A stretch of DNA of 64,000 bases, from the NCBI RefSeq assembly GCF_019857225.1, contig NZ_JAFJSY010000006.1:244398-308397 (forward strand). The letters are read 5' to 3'. The position numbers were made by a program, and so were the translations under genes. This DNA is from Streptomyces plumbidurans. Lineage in GTDB: Bacteria; Actinomycetota; Actinomycetes; Streptomycetales; Streptomycetaceae. Positions within the stretch are counted from its first letter, which is position 1. Each line of letters starts with the position of its first letter. This document shows, piece by piece, positions 7,018-15,703 of the stretch. The notes under the pieces are model-generated. The model was not told where the DNA came from. It was given only the letters and a program-made list of their open reading frames with translations, and searched no databases.

Positions 7018-8829
7018 GTGCGCAGACCGCACATACGCAACGTGGCGGTCGCCGTCGCGGTGACGACGGCCGCCACGAGCCTTGCGGGCACCGCCTTCGC
7101 GACTCCCGCCACGGGGACGGAACACACCGCCGCCGAAGCCTCCACCACTGAAGCCGCCGCCGCGCCCGTGGTGTCCGCCGCGCGTGCCGCCGCGCTCGCC
7201 CACTCCTCGGCGACCGGTGTCTCCAAGGGCGACGAACTGCGGGCCGAGGACGTCATGATCGACCCCGAGGGCGCCCGGCACGTCCGCTTCACCCGGACTC
7301 ATCAGGGCATGCCGGTGCTCGGCGGCGACCTCGTCGTCCACCTGACCGAGAAGCTGACGTACGCGGGTGTCACCCGCGCCGCGGGTCACACCGTCAGGCC
7401 GACCGCCGCCACCTCCGCGAAGCTCTCCGCGGCTCAGGCCGAGCAGAAGGCGGCGAAGGCCGCCAAGGGCGAGGCCGGCACCGCCGAACTCGTCGTGGAC
7501 GCCCGGGACGGCGGGTCCGCCCTCGCCTATCGGGTACGGGTAGGCGGCAGCAGCGTGACCGAGGGCAGTGGCTCCAGCACCGTCGTCATCGACGCCGTCA
7601 CCGGCAAGGTGCGCAGCAACACGCCCGACAGCGACGCGTTCCTCTCGCCGGAACTGGTCGACACCCTGCGCAAGCGCGGCGAGAAGCTCGAACCCGCCAC
7701 GGTGTCCGGTGCGCAGTCCGCCCGAACCCTGGCGTCGGCATCGTCGCCGGCCGCCGCCCACTACCCGTCGACCGCCCACGGCACCGGCAAGTCCCTCTTC
7801 GTCGGGAAGATACCGCTGACCACCACCCGGACGGCGCGCACCAGTTACCTCCTCAAGGACCCCACCCGCTGGGGCACCGAGACCCGGGACGCCAAGGGGA
7901 AGGAACTGGAGACCTTCGCCCGCGGCAAGAAGATCACCACCAGCAATGACGTCTTCGGCAACGGCGCCACCTCCAGCAGGAACAGCGCCGCCGCCGACGC
8001 CCAGTACGGCATCACCAAGACCCTGGACTTCTACAAGAAGACCTTCGGCCGCAAGGGCATCAAGAACAACAGCAAGGGCGCCCACGCCCTGGTCCACTTC
8101 GGCAAGAAGGTGGCCAACGCGTTCTGGGACTCCGACTGCGACTGCATGCTCTACGGCGACGGTGACGGCGACATGTTCAAGCGGCCGCTCGTTGTTCTCG
8201 ACGTCACCGGCCACGAACTCACCCACGGCGTCGTGGACGCCACCGCCAAGCTGGAGCCCACCCGCATCGACGCGCAGGGCAACCAGTACGGAGAGCCGGG
8301 CGCCCTCAACGAATCCCTCGCGGACATCTTCGGCTCCAACGTCGAATACTTCACCAACAACGCGAAGGACAAGCCGGACTACCTCATCGGCGAGAAGCTC
8401 GGCCTGGACCAGAAGTTCCTGCGCCGTCTCGACCACCCGTCCCTCGACAAGCTCGAGGGCACGATCGACTACTGGTCGCCGCAGGTCTACGACGCCGAGG
8501 TGCACTCCGGCTCCGGTGTCTCCTCGCACGCGTACTACCTGCTCGCCGAGGGCAGCGGCCACAAGACGATCGGCGGGGTGAAGTACGACTCGCCGACCTA
8601 CGACGGCTCGACGGTCAAGGGCATCGGCCGCACCAAGGCGACCGCCATCTTCTACCGCGCCCTCACCCGCTACATGGTCTCCACGACCGACTTCCACGAC
8701 GCTCGCATTGCGACGCTGAAGGCGGCCAAGGACCTCTACGGGCAGAGCAGCACCGCGTACAAGACGGTGGACAAGGCCTGGGCCGCGGTCAACGTCACCG
8801 CGGCCAACACCCCGGCCGAGCATCGCTGA
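7018..8829 (+). CDS. Secreted M4 family neutral metalloprotease (thermolysin-like)
   Basis: This 603-aa prepro-enzyme has a signal peptide with basic N-end and Ala/Val/Thr-rich core (about 1-30), and a FTP/PepSY-like propeptide to about residue 230. The zinc-binding HELTH (residues 399-403), the third zinc ligand E432 in GALNESLADIFG and the catalytic H504 in SGVSSHAYY mark the M4 catalytic domain. A DSDCDCMLYGDGDGD segment sits just before the active-site helix, rich in Asp and with two closely spaced Cys. It should hydrolyse extracellular protein before hydrophobic residues. GTG 7018 is preferred over the upstream frame start because of the RBS at 7001-7008. A strong terminator follows. Confidence 0.93.
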   Translation: MRRPHIRNVAVAVAVTTAATSLAGTAFATPATGTEHTAAEASTTEAAAAPVVSAARAAALAHSSATGVSKGDELRAEDVMIDPEGARHVRFTRTHQGMPVLGGDLVVHLTEKLTYAGVTRAAGHTVRPTAATSAKLSAAQAEQKAAKAAKGEAGTAELVVDARDGGSALAYRVRVGGSSVTEGSGSSTVVIDAVTGKVRSNTPDSDAFLSPELVDTLRKRGEKLEPATVSGAQSARTLASASSPAAAHYPSTAHGTGKSLFVGKIPLTTTRTARTSYLLKDPTRWGTETRDAKGKELETFARGKKITTSNDVFGNGATSSRNSAAADAQYGITKTLDFYKKTFGRKGIKNNSKGAHALVHFGKKVANAFWDSDCDCMLYGDGDGDMFKRPLVVLDVTGHELTHGVVDATAKLEPTRIDAQGNQYGEPGALNESLADIFGSNVEYFTNNAKDKPDYLIGEKLGLDQKFLRRLDHPSLDKLEGTIDYWSPQVYDAEVHSGSGVSSHAYYLLAEGSGHKTIGGVKYDSPTYDGSTVKGIGRTKATAIFYRALTRYMVSTTDFHDARIATLKAAKDLYGQSSTAYKTVDKAWAAVNVTAANTPAEHR

Positions 8830-8844
8830 TCACGTTCGCCGCCA

Positions 8845-8880
8845 CCTCCTGCGACACGGCGGACCCCGTGTCGCAGGAGG
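8845..8880 (+). terminator. Rho-independent-type hairpin after the protease gene
   Basis: Perfect 15-bp arms (8845-8859 and 8866-8880, CCTCCTGCGACACGG and its complement) with a 6-nt loop lie 16 nt after the stop. There is no T-run, as is usual in Streptomyces terminators. Confidence 0.85.
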
Positions 8881-8938
8881 GCACCCGGACGCCACAGGGA
8901 CCGCACAGAGAACCTTCAGGCGATTCCTGTCTCTTTTA

Positions 8939-8967
8939 TTGACAGCGTAAATTAATGGCCCTAGGTT
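8939..8967 (+). promoter_or_regulatory. Promoter of ROK regulator gene, leaderless type
   Basis: TTGACA (8939-8944), 17 nt, TAGGTT (8962-8967) is a near-consensus principal-sigma promoter. The expected start of transcription (about 8974) coincides with the ATG at 8975, so the mRNA is probably leaderless; no RBS is present. The spacer contains GTAAATTAAT, an A/T tract similar to ROK (NagC/Mlc/XylR) operators, so autoregulation by the encoded protein is plausible. Confidence 0.7.
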
Positions 8968-8974
8968 CCCGGCC

Positions 8975-10162
8975 ATGCGCCCGACCCCGCCCGCCGAGAC
9001 GTTCCCGGCTCATACGCCGGCCGCCTCGCAGATCTTCAGCACGGTGCTGTCCCAGGGCCCCCTCACCAGGCTCGAGGCCGCCCGCCGGGCCGGGTTGTCC
9101 GCCGCCGCCGTCACCAAGGCCGTCCGCCCGCTGCTGGCCGCCGGCTATCTCGTCGAGACCGCCGACGACGAGGCGCGCCCCGCTCTCGGACGGCCCGCGA
9201 GCCTGGTGCGCGTGGACGGCGGCCGCGCCCACTTCATCGGCCTCAAGGCCACCGGCAGTGAACTCATCGGCGTCCTGACCGACTTGTGCTGCCGGATCCG
9301 CGTCGCCCGGCGCGTCGCACTGACGGACCGCCAGGACACCACCGTGCTGGCGGCGATGGGGGAGCTGGTACGCCAACTGCGCGCCGAGGCGGCCGACTTC
9401 GGCACACCGGTGCTTGGTCTCGGCGTGGCCCTCTCCGGTGACGTCGACCGCACCGAAGGCGTCGTGCGGTACTCGCCCTTCCTCGACTGGCGGGACGTCC
9501 CCCTCGCCGAACTCGCTGCCAAGGTCATGGAGTTGCCGGTCACGGTCGACAACGACGTACGCGCCCTGACCGTCGCCGAGCAGTGGTTCGGGGCGGGCGC
9601 CGGTCTCTCCGACTTCGCCGTGGTGACCGTCGGAGCCGGCATCGGCTGCGGGCTCGTGGTGCACGGGCGCGTCGTCGCAGGCGCCCACGGCGTCGCCGGC
9701 GAGATCGGTCATGTCACCGTCGACCCGACCGGACCGCCCTGCCACTGCGGCAACCGCGGCTGCGTGGAGGCCATCGCGGGGGACGCCGCGATCCTCCGCC
9801 GCATCCGCGAGACGACCGGCGTCGAAGTGGCCGACACCGCCGAGGCCTTGGCACTGGCCCATCGAGGCGTCGCCGGGGCCCGTGAGGCGTATGCCAGGGC
9901 GGGCGAGGCGATCGGTCGCGGCATCGCGACCGTGGCCAACCTGTTCGGCCCGCAACGCGTGATCATCTCCGGCGAAGGGCTCGCCGGATACGACCTGTTC
10001 GCCGAGCAGATCCGCGACACCTTCACCCGTGCCGCCTTCGGCTCCGCCGCCCACTGCGACGTACGGACCCGCCCGCTCCCCTTCGAGGAGTGGGCACGCG
10101 GGGCCGCGGCCACCGCGATCCAGTCCTTCATCACCCCCGACGACCCGCCCCCGAGCCGCTGA
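8975..10162 (+). CDS. ROK family transcriptional regulator
   Basis: This 395-aa protein has an N-terminal winged-HTH of MarR type (about 18-75; LTRLEAARRAGLSAAAVTKAV) and a C-terminal ROK sugar-kinase-like domain. The ROK zinc signature CHCGNRGC and the ATP/sugar-binding GxGxGxG-like VTVGAGIGCGL segment are present. Such proteins (NagC, XylR, Mlc) release DNA on binding a sugar or sugar phosphate. It is the first gene of a run with GH27, GH95 and SGNH hydrolase genes, 26 nt upstream of GH27, and so probably controls that operon and itself. The inducer is unknown; galactose, fucose or an oligosaccharide are the obvious candidates. Confidence 0.9.
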   Translation: MRPTPPAETFPAHTPAASQIFSTVLSQGPLTRLEAARRAGLSAAAVTKAVRPLLAAGYLVETADDEARPALGRPASLVRVDGGRAHFIGLKATGSELIGVLTDLCCRIRVARRVALTDRQDTTVLAAMGELVRQLRAEAADFGTPVLGLGVALSGDVDRTEGVVRYSPFLDWRDVPLAELAAKVMELPVTVDNDVRALTVAEQWFGAGAGLSDFAVVTVGAGIGCGLVVHGRVVAGAHGVAGEIGHVTVDPTGPPCHCGNRGCVEAIAGDAAILRRIRETTGVEVADTAEALALAHRGVAGAREAYARAGEAIGRGIATVANLFGPQRVIISGEGLAGYDLFAEQIRDTFTRAAFGSAAHCDVRTRPLPFEEWARGAAATAIQSFITPDDPPPSR

Positions 10163-10188
10163 ACCAACTCCCCCTGGAGGCACGACCC

Positions 10189-12006
10189 ATGCGGTCCTCC
10201 CCGTACTCCGCCATGCCCGTACGCACCCTGAGAGCCGCCGTGGTCCTGGCGCTCGCCGCCGGTGCCGTCACCGTCGCTCCCGTGGCCCATGCGAGGCCCG
10301 CGGCGCCCACCGTGTCCGTAGCTGCTGATGCGCCCGCGGCCAAGCCCTATATGGGCTGGTCGAGTTGGAGCATGCAGTCGTCCAAGTACCCCGGCCTCAA
10401 CCCGGACGGCGACTACAGCTATCTCACCGAGGCCAACGTCACCCGGCAGACGGACGCCCTGGCCGCCAAGCTGAAGAAGTACGGCTACGAGTACGTCAAC
10501 ATCGACGCCGGCTGGTGGCGCGACAACGCCTGGAAGCCCGAGTACGACCAGTACGCCCGCCAGAAGGCCGACCCGAAGCGCTTCCCGCACGGCATGAAGG
10601 CCGTCGCCGACCACATCCACGCCAAGGGCCTCAAGGCCGGGATCTACCTTCCCGCCGGTCTGGAGAAGGAGGCGTTCGACGATGGCAGGGCGCCGATCCG
10701 GAACACCGACGGCTGCACCACCGCCGACATCGTCTACAGCGACCTGCGCACCACCAACGGCTGGGACAGCTCCTACAAACTGGACTTCTCCCGCCCCTGC
10801 ACCCAGAAGTACATAGACTCCCAGGCCCAGTTGATAGCCGACTGGGGCTACGACTTCCTCAAGCTCGACGGCGTCGGCCCCGGTTCCGGAAAGAGCGGCG
10901 ACCAGTACGACAACGTCGCCGACGTGGCCGCCTGGCACCAGGCCATCACCGCCACCGGCCGCCCGATCCATTTGGAACTGTCCTGGTCCCTGGACATCGG
11001 GCACGCCGCCGACTGGCAGAAGTACTCCCAGGGCTGGCGCATCGACACCGACGTCGAGTGCTACTGCAACACCCTTGCCAGTTGGGAGAACTCCGTCGAC
11101 GACCGCTGGGACGACGTCCCCGCCTGGACCCGCCACGCAGGCCCCGGCGGCTGGAACGACCTGGACTCCCTCGACGTCGGCAACGGCGAGATGGACGGCC
11201 TGACCAAGGCAGAACGGCAGAGCTACGCCACCCTCTGGGCCATCGCCAAGTCACCGCTCTACACCGGCGACGACCTCACCCGCCTCGACTCCTACGGCCT
11301 GTCCCTCCTGACCAACAAGGAGGTCATCGCCGTCGACCAGGGCGACACCCCGCCCGCACACCCCATCACCCCGTCCGACCCGCAGCAGGTGTGGGCGGCG
11401 AAGAACCCCGACGGCAGCTACACCGTCGCCCTGTTCAACCTCGCCGACCGCCCCGCGTCCGTCTCCGCACCCTGGGCCACGCTCGGCTTCACCGGCAGGG
11501 CCGGCGTCCGCGACCTGTGGAACCACGAGAACCTCGGCAGCTTCAAGGACCGGATCACCGAGGCCCTGCCCGCCCACGGCTCACGCCTGTTCACCGTCAC
11601 CCCGCACGGCAGCGCCCTCGACCTCACCGCCCACGAGGCGGAGGCGTCCTCCAACACGCTCGCCGGCAACGCCTCCGTCGCCGACTGCTCCGCCTGCTCC
11701 GGGGCGAAGAAGGTCGGCAATCTCTACCTCGGCGGCAAGCTCACCTTCAACGACATCGTCGTCCCCAAGTCCGGCACCTACCAGGTGAGGATCGCCTACG
11801 TCAGCGGCGACGCCCGCTCGGCGGTCGTCTCCGCGAACGGCGGCGCAGGGGCGAGCCACAAGTTCCCCTCGACCGGCGACTGGGGGACCGTAGGAGCGGT
11901 TACCGTGCCGCTGACCCTCAAGGCCGGCTCCAACACGATCACCTTCGACAGCGGCAACGGCTACGCACCTGACATCGACCGGATCGACGTACCGAAGTCC
12001 TCCTGA
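10189..12006 (+). CDS. Secreted GH27 glycoside hydrolase (alpha-galactosidase type) with C-terminal CBM
   Basis: This 605-aa exported enzyme has a signal peptide (about 1-36, ending AHA), a GH27 TIM barrel beginning KPYMGWSSW, and a C-terminal beta-sandwich of CBM35-like type (about 485-605; HEAEA...NGYAPDIDRIDV). The likely nucleophile is D227 in YDFLKLDG and the likely acid/base is D288 in the RxxxD segment WRIDTD. The family includes alpha-galactosidases, alpha-N-acetylgalactosaminidases and isomalto-dextranases; the WWRDN and KLDG context fits alpha-galactosidase best. ATG 10189 has CTGGAGG upstream. Spacing to the ROK and GH95 genes is 26 nt on both sides, suggesting one transcript. Confidence 0.88.
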   Translation: MRSSPYSAMPVRTLRAAVVLALAAGAVTVAPVAHARPAAPTVSVAADAPAAKPYMGWSSWSMQSSKYPGLNPDGDYSYLTEANVTRQTDALAAKLKKYGYEYVNIDAGWWRDNAWKPEYDQYARQKADPKRFPHGMKAVADHIHAKGLKAGIYLPAGLEKEAFDDGRAPIRNTDGCTTADIVYSDLRTTNGWDSSYKLDFSRPCTQKYIDSQAQLIADWGYDFLKLDGVGPGSGKSGDQYDNVADVAAWHQAITATGRPIHLELSWSLDIGHAADWQKYSQGWRIDTDVECYCNTLASWENSVDDRWDDVPAWTRHAGPGGWNDLDSLDVGNGEMDGLTKAERQSYATLWAIAKSPLYTGDDLTRLDSYGLSLLTNKEVIAVDQGDTPPAHPITPSDPQQVWAAKNPDGSYTVALFNLADRPASVSAPWATLGFTGRAGVRDLWNHENLGSFKDRITEALPAHGSRLFTVTPHGSALDLTAHEAEASSNTLAGNASVADCSACSGAKKVGNLYLGGKLTFNDIVVPKSGTYQVRIAYVSGDARSAVVSANGGAGASHKFPSTGDWGTVGAVTVPLTLKAGSNTITFDSGNGYAPDIDRIDVPKSS

Positions 12007-12032
12007 CCCCTTCGTACTTCGTAGGAGCCGCC

Positions 12033-14417
12033 ATGCACACCGATCCGTCCCACCTGCCCAGACGCGACCTGCTCGCCCTCGCCGCGACCACCGGCGTGGC
12101 GCTGGCCGGACTCCCCGCCTTCACCGCCCACGCGACACCGGAGCGACCCGATGACACCAACTCGCCCTCGCACATGAGCAGTTCACGGGACACGCTCTGG
12201 TGGCAGGCGCCCGCCGACGACGACTCCATGATCGAACAGGGCCTGCCCGTCGGCAACGGCCGCCTCGGCGCCCTCGCGAGCAACGATCCCGGCCGCGAGC
12301 TGCTCCTCGTCACCGACGCCACCCTGTGGACCGGCAACCTCAACGACACGCTCGACGCGGACGGCCAATTCCCCTACGACCGCGACAACTTCGGCTCCTT
12401 CACCCTGCTCGGGAAGCTGACCGTCGACCTGCCCGACCACGACCTCGGCGCCGTCTCCGGCTACCGCCGCACCCTCGACCTCGCGCGCGGCGTGGTCACC
12501 ACGTCGTACGTCCGCTCGGGGGTGACGTATCAGCGGCAGATCTTCGCCAGCCGCCCCGACGACGTGATCGTCCTGCACTTCACCCAGAGCGGCGGCGGCC
12601 GCTACACCGGCACCGTCACGCTGGAGGGCACGCACGGGGAGGGCACGCACGGGGAGGGCACGGCGGTCGCCTTCGGGGCCGCGTTCGCCAACGGCCTGAA
12701 GTACGGGGCCGCCGTCACCGCCCACGGCACCGGCGGCCGGGTCACGGTCGGCGGCTCACGGATCGACTTCGCCGGCTGCAAGGACCTCACCGTGGTGCTG
12801 AGCGGCGGCACCGACTACGCGCCGGACGCCGCCAAGGGCTTCCGCGACCCCTCCCTCGACCCCGAGCAGCTGGCCCGTACGAAGGTCCGCGACGCCGCAG
12901 CCCACTCGGCGGACACCCTGCTGAGAACCCATGTCGCCGACCACAGCGCCCTGTTCGGGCAGTTCGACCTCGCGCTCGGCACGTCCTCCGACGGCCAGCG
13001 GTCCCTGGACACCTGGGAGCGGATCAAGGCACGCACGGAGACCGGCGACCCGGACCCCGAACTCGAGGCCGCCTACGTGCAGTTCGGCCGCTATCTGATG
13101 ATCTCGGGATCGCGCGGCAGCCTGCCGCTCGGCCTGCAGGGGCTCTGGCTCGACGGCAACGACCCGGCCTGGATGGGCGACTACCACACCGACATCAACA
13201 TCCAGATGAACTACTGGATGGCCGACCGCGCGGGACTGTCCTCCTGCTTCGACGCACTCACCGACTACTGCCTCGCTCAGCTCCCCTCCTGGACCGACCT
13301 CACCCGCCGCCTGTTCAACGACTCCCGCAACCGCTACCGCAACTCCAGCGGAAAGAACGCCGGCTGGACCATCGCCATCTCCACCAACCCCTACGGCGGA
13401 GGCGGCTGGTGGTGGCATCCCGCGGGCAACGCCTGGCTGTGCAACAGCCTGTGGGAGCACTACGAGTACACGCGGTCACGGGCCCATCTGGAGAAGATCT
13501 ACCCCCTCCTCAAGGGCGCCTGCGAGTTCTGGGAGGCGCGGCTGCTGACCACCACCCTGCCGGGCAGCTCGCGCGAGGTCCTGATCGCCGACAGCGACTG
13601 GTCGCCCGAACAGGGCCCGCTCGACGCCAAGGGCATCACCTACGCCCAGGAACTCGTGTGGGCGCTGTTCGGCAACTTCTGCACTGCGGCGACCGAGCTG
13701 CGGTGCGACAATAGTGCCGCGGCGAGGATTTCTGGCCTCCGCAAGCGGCTGTACCTTCCGCAGGTGAGCCCGAAGACCGGCTGGCTGGAGGAGTGGATGA
13801 GCCCCGACAACCTCGGTGAGACCACCCACCGTCACCTGTCGCCGCTCGTAGGACTGTTCCCCGGAGACCGCATCCGCCCGGACGGCTCCACCCCCGACGA
13901 CATCGTGGCCGGCGCCACCGCCCTGCTCACCGCGCGCGGCATGAACAGTTTCGGATGGGCCAACGCCTGGCGCAGTCTGTGCTGGGCCCGTCTCAAGGAC
14001 GCCGACAAGGCCTACCAGCTGTTCGTGAACAACCTCCGCCCCTCGACCGACGGCAGCAACGGCACCGCACCCAACCTCTTCGACATCTACGAACTGGGAC
14101 CGGGCGACGGCGCCTTCCAGATCGACGCCAACTTCGGCACACCCGCCGCCGTCGTCGAGATGCTCCTGTACTCACGCCCCGGCCATCTGGAACTGCTGCC
14201 GGCCCTCCCCGACGCCTGGGCGAAGTCCGGATCGGTGCGGGGCGCCGGGGCGCGCGGCGGCTTCGTCGTCGATCTGAGCTGGCGGGACGGAAAACCGACC
14301 GAAGTGCGCATCCGCAGCGTCGGCGGCCGCACCACCACCGTCGCCCACGGCGGCACCTCCAGATCCGTGACCCTCCGGCCCGGCGCCTCGGTCACGCTGA
14401 GGGACTTCGCCCGGTGA
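12033..14417 (+). CDS. Secreted GH95 family glycoside hydrolase (alpha-fucosidase/alpha-galactosidase type)
   Basis: This 794-aa protein has a Tat-type signal (RRDLLALAATTG, about 10-35). It has the GH95 architecture: an N-terminal beta-sandwich (PVGNGRLGA), then an alpha/alpha barrel with DINIQMNYW, WWHPAGNAWLCNSLWEHYEYT and DSDWSPEQGP. GH95 contains inverting 1,2-alpha-L-fucosidases and alpha-L-galactosidases. The DINxQMNYW Asn/Asp cluster matches the catalytic region of the family. RBS GTAGGAG precedes ATG 12033. A short in-frame duplication gives EGTHGEGTHGEGT at about residue 200. The product acts outside the cell alongside the GH27 enzyme. Confidence 0.88.
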   Translation: MHTDPSHLPRRDLLALAATTGVALAGLPAFTAHATPERPDDTNSPSHMSSSRDTLWWQAPADDDSMIEQGLPVGNGRLGALASNDPGRELLLVTDATLWTGNLNDTLDADGQFPYDRDNFGSFTLLGKLTVDLPDHDLGAVSGYRRTLDLARGVVTTSYVRSGVTYQRQIFASRPDDVIVLHFTQSGGGRYTGTVTLEGTHGEGTHGEGTAVAFGAAFANGLKYGAAVTAHGTGGRVTVGGSRIDFAGCKDLTVVLSGGTDYAPDAAKGFRDPSLDPEQLARTKVRDAAAHSADTLLRTHVADHSALFGQFDLALGTSSDGQRSLDTWERIKARTETGDPDPELEAAYVQFGRYLMISGSRGSLPLGLQGLWLDGNDPAWMGDYHTDINIQMNYWMADRAGLSSCFDALTDYCLAQLPSWTDLTRRLFNDSRNRYRNSSGKNAGWTIAISTNPYGGGGWWWHPAGNAWLCNSLWEHYEYTRSRAHLEKIYPLLKGACEFWEARLLTTTLPGSSREVLIADSDWSPEQGPLDAKGITYAQELVWALFGNFCTAATELRCDNSAAARISGLRKRLYLPQVSPKTGWLEEWMSPDNLGETTHRHLSPLVGLFPGDRIRPDGSTPDDIVAGATALLTARGMNSFGWANAWRSLCWARLKDADKAYQLFVNNLRPSTDGSNGTAPNLFDIYELGPGDGAFQIDANFGTPAAVVEMLLYSRPGHLELLPALPDAWAKSGSVRGAGARGGFVVDLSWRDGKPTEVRIRSVGGRTTTVAHGGTSRSVTLRPGASVTLRDFAR

Positions 14418-15703
14418 GGGCCCGCCTCGCCCGGGCCTGCCGACTCGGGGCGCTCCTGCTGCTGGCGGGCACCGTCCAGGCCACACCGGTGCACGCGTCC
14501 GCCGAACAGCCCGCGTTCACCGTGGCGGGAGCCCCCGCCGACCGCCGCGACGTCGTCACCTGGGGCGCGAGCGCCGACCGTATGAGCAACGCGGTCGCCG
14601 ACCGCGGCTACCGGCTGATCGTCCACACCAGCGTGGCCGGACGCGCGCTGCGGATCCGGCTCTCCAACGCCTTCGGCGACCGTCCGGTGACCTTCGACAA
14701 CGTCTACGCCGGCGTCCAGAAGACGGGCGCCGAACTGGTCCACGGCAGTAACCGCCCGCTCACCTTCGATGGCGCCCGCTCCGTCACCGTCCCCGCGGGC
14801 GGCGCCGTCCTGACCGACCCCCTGCCGGGCAGGATCCCCGCCGCGACCAACCTCGTCGTCAGCATCCACTCACCGGACGCGGCGGGCCCCGCCACCGGCC
14901 ACTGGATGGCCATGCAGACCTCCTACGCAACCCAGGGCGACCACACCGCCGAGGAGGGCGCCGACCCCTGGACGGAGGTGATCGGCTCCTGGTTCTACCT
15001 GGACGCCGTCACCGTGCGCCCCCTCGCCGGCACCGGGGCCGTGGTCGCCCTCGGGGACTCCATCACCGACGGCTGGGACTCCTCCAGCGACCTCAACCGC
15101 CGCTGGCCCGACTACCTGGCCCGCCGGCTGCACGCCGCCGACGCCGAAGTCCAGGGCGTGGCGAACGAAGGGATCTCCGGCAACAAGATCCTGGCGGACG
15201 GCGGCGGGCAGAGCGTCCTGAAGCGACTGCAGCGCGATGTGCTGTCCCAGTCGGGCGTGCGCACCGTCTTCTTCTTCGAGGGCGTCAACGACATCAAGGC
15301 CCACTCCGGGGTCACCGCCCAGGACCTCATCGCCGGCTACCGCCAGGTGGCGGAGCGCGTCCACGCGGCCGGCAAGTGCGTCGTCGGCGCCACCGTCGGC
15401 CCGTACAAGGGCTGGTCGGAATGGGACGCGGCCGGTGAGAAGGTACGTCAGGAGGTCAACGCCTATATCCGCGACAGCGCTGACTTCGACGCCGTCACCG
15501 ACCTCGACCGCATCCTCCGCAGCCCCTACGACCCCGAGCGCATGCTGCCCGCCCTCGACAGCGGCGACCATCTGCACCCCAACGACAAGGGCATGCAGGC
15601 CATGGCCGACGCCGTCGACCTGAAGAGCCTCGACTGCGACAGCCACGGCCGGGCCGGCCGAGGTCAGCCCGAGGCCGACGGCTCCGGTGCGATCAGCCCC
15701 TGA
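14414..15703 (+). CDS. Secreted SGNH/GDSL hydrolase
   Basis: This 429-aa exported esterase has a signal peptide (about 1-34), an N-terminal beta-rich domain (about 35-200) and a C-terminal SGNH hydrolase domain. Block I reads ALGDSITDGW, block III GVNDI, and the catalytic Asp-His pair lies in DHLHPND. Members with this two-domain layout are often carbohydrate esterases or arylesterases; in this operon deacylation of a glycan is a reasonable inference. GTG 14414 overlaps the GH95 stop as GTGA, so it is translationally coupled. The 3' end overlaps the convergent LAL regulator gene by 40 bp. Confidence 0.85.
   Translation: MRARLARACRLGALLLLAGTVQATPVHASAEQPAFTVAGAPADRRDVVTWGASADRMSNAVADRGYRLIVHTSVAGRALRIRLSNAFGDRPVTFDNVYAGVQKTGAELVHGSNRPLTFDGARSVTVPAGGAVLTDPLPGRIPAATNLVVSIHSPDAAGPATGHWMAMQTSYATQGDHTAEEGADPWTEVIGSWFYLDAVTVRPLAGTGAVVALGDSITDGWDSSSDLNRRWPDYLARRLHAADAEVQGVANEGISGNKILADGGGQSVLKRLQRDVLSQSGVRTVFFFEGVNDIKAHSGVTAQDLIAGYRQVAERVHAAGKCVVGATVGPYKGWSEWDAAGEKVRQEVNAYIRDSADFDAVTDLDRILRSPYDPERMLPALDSGDHLHPNDKGMQAMADAVDLKSLDCDSHGRAGRGQPEADGSGAISP

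Noticed and set aside
6952..8823. 623-aa minus-strand frame opposite the M4 protease
   Set aside because: It is Gly/Val-rich with no known motif, while the plus strand encodes an intact HELTH metalloprotease with signal peptide.
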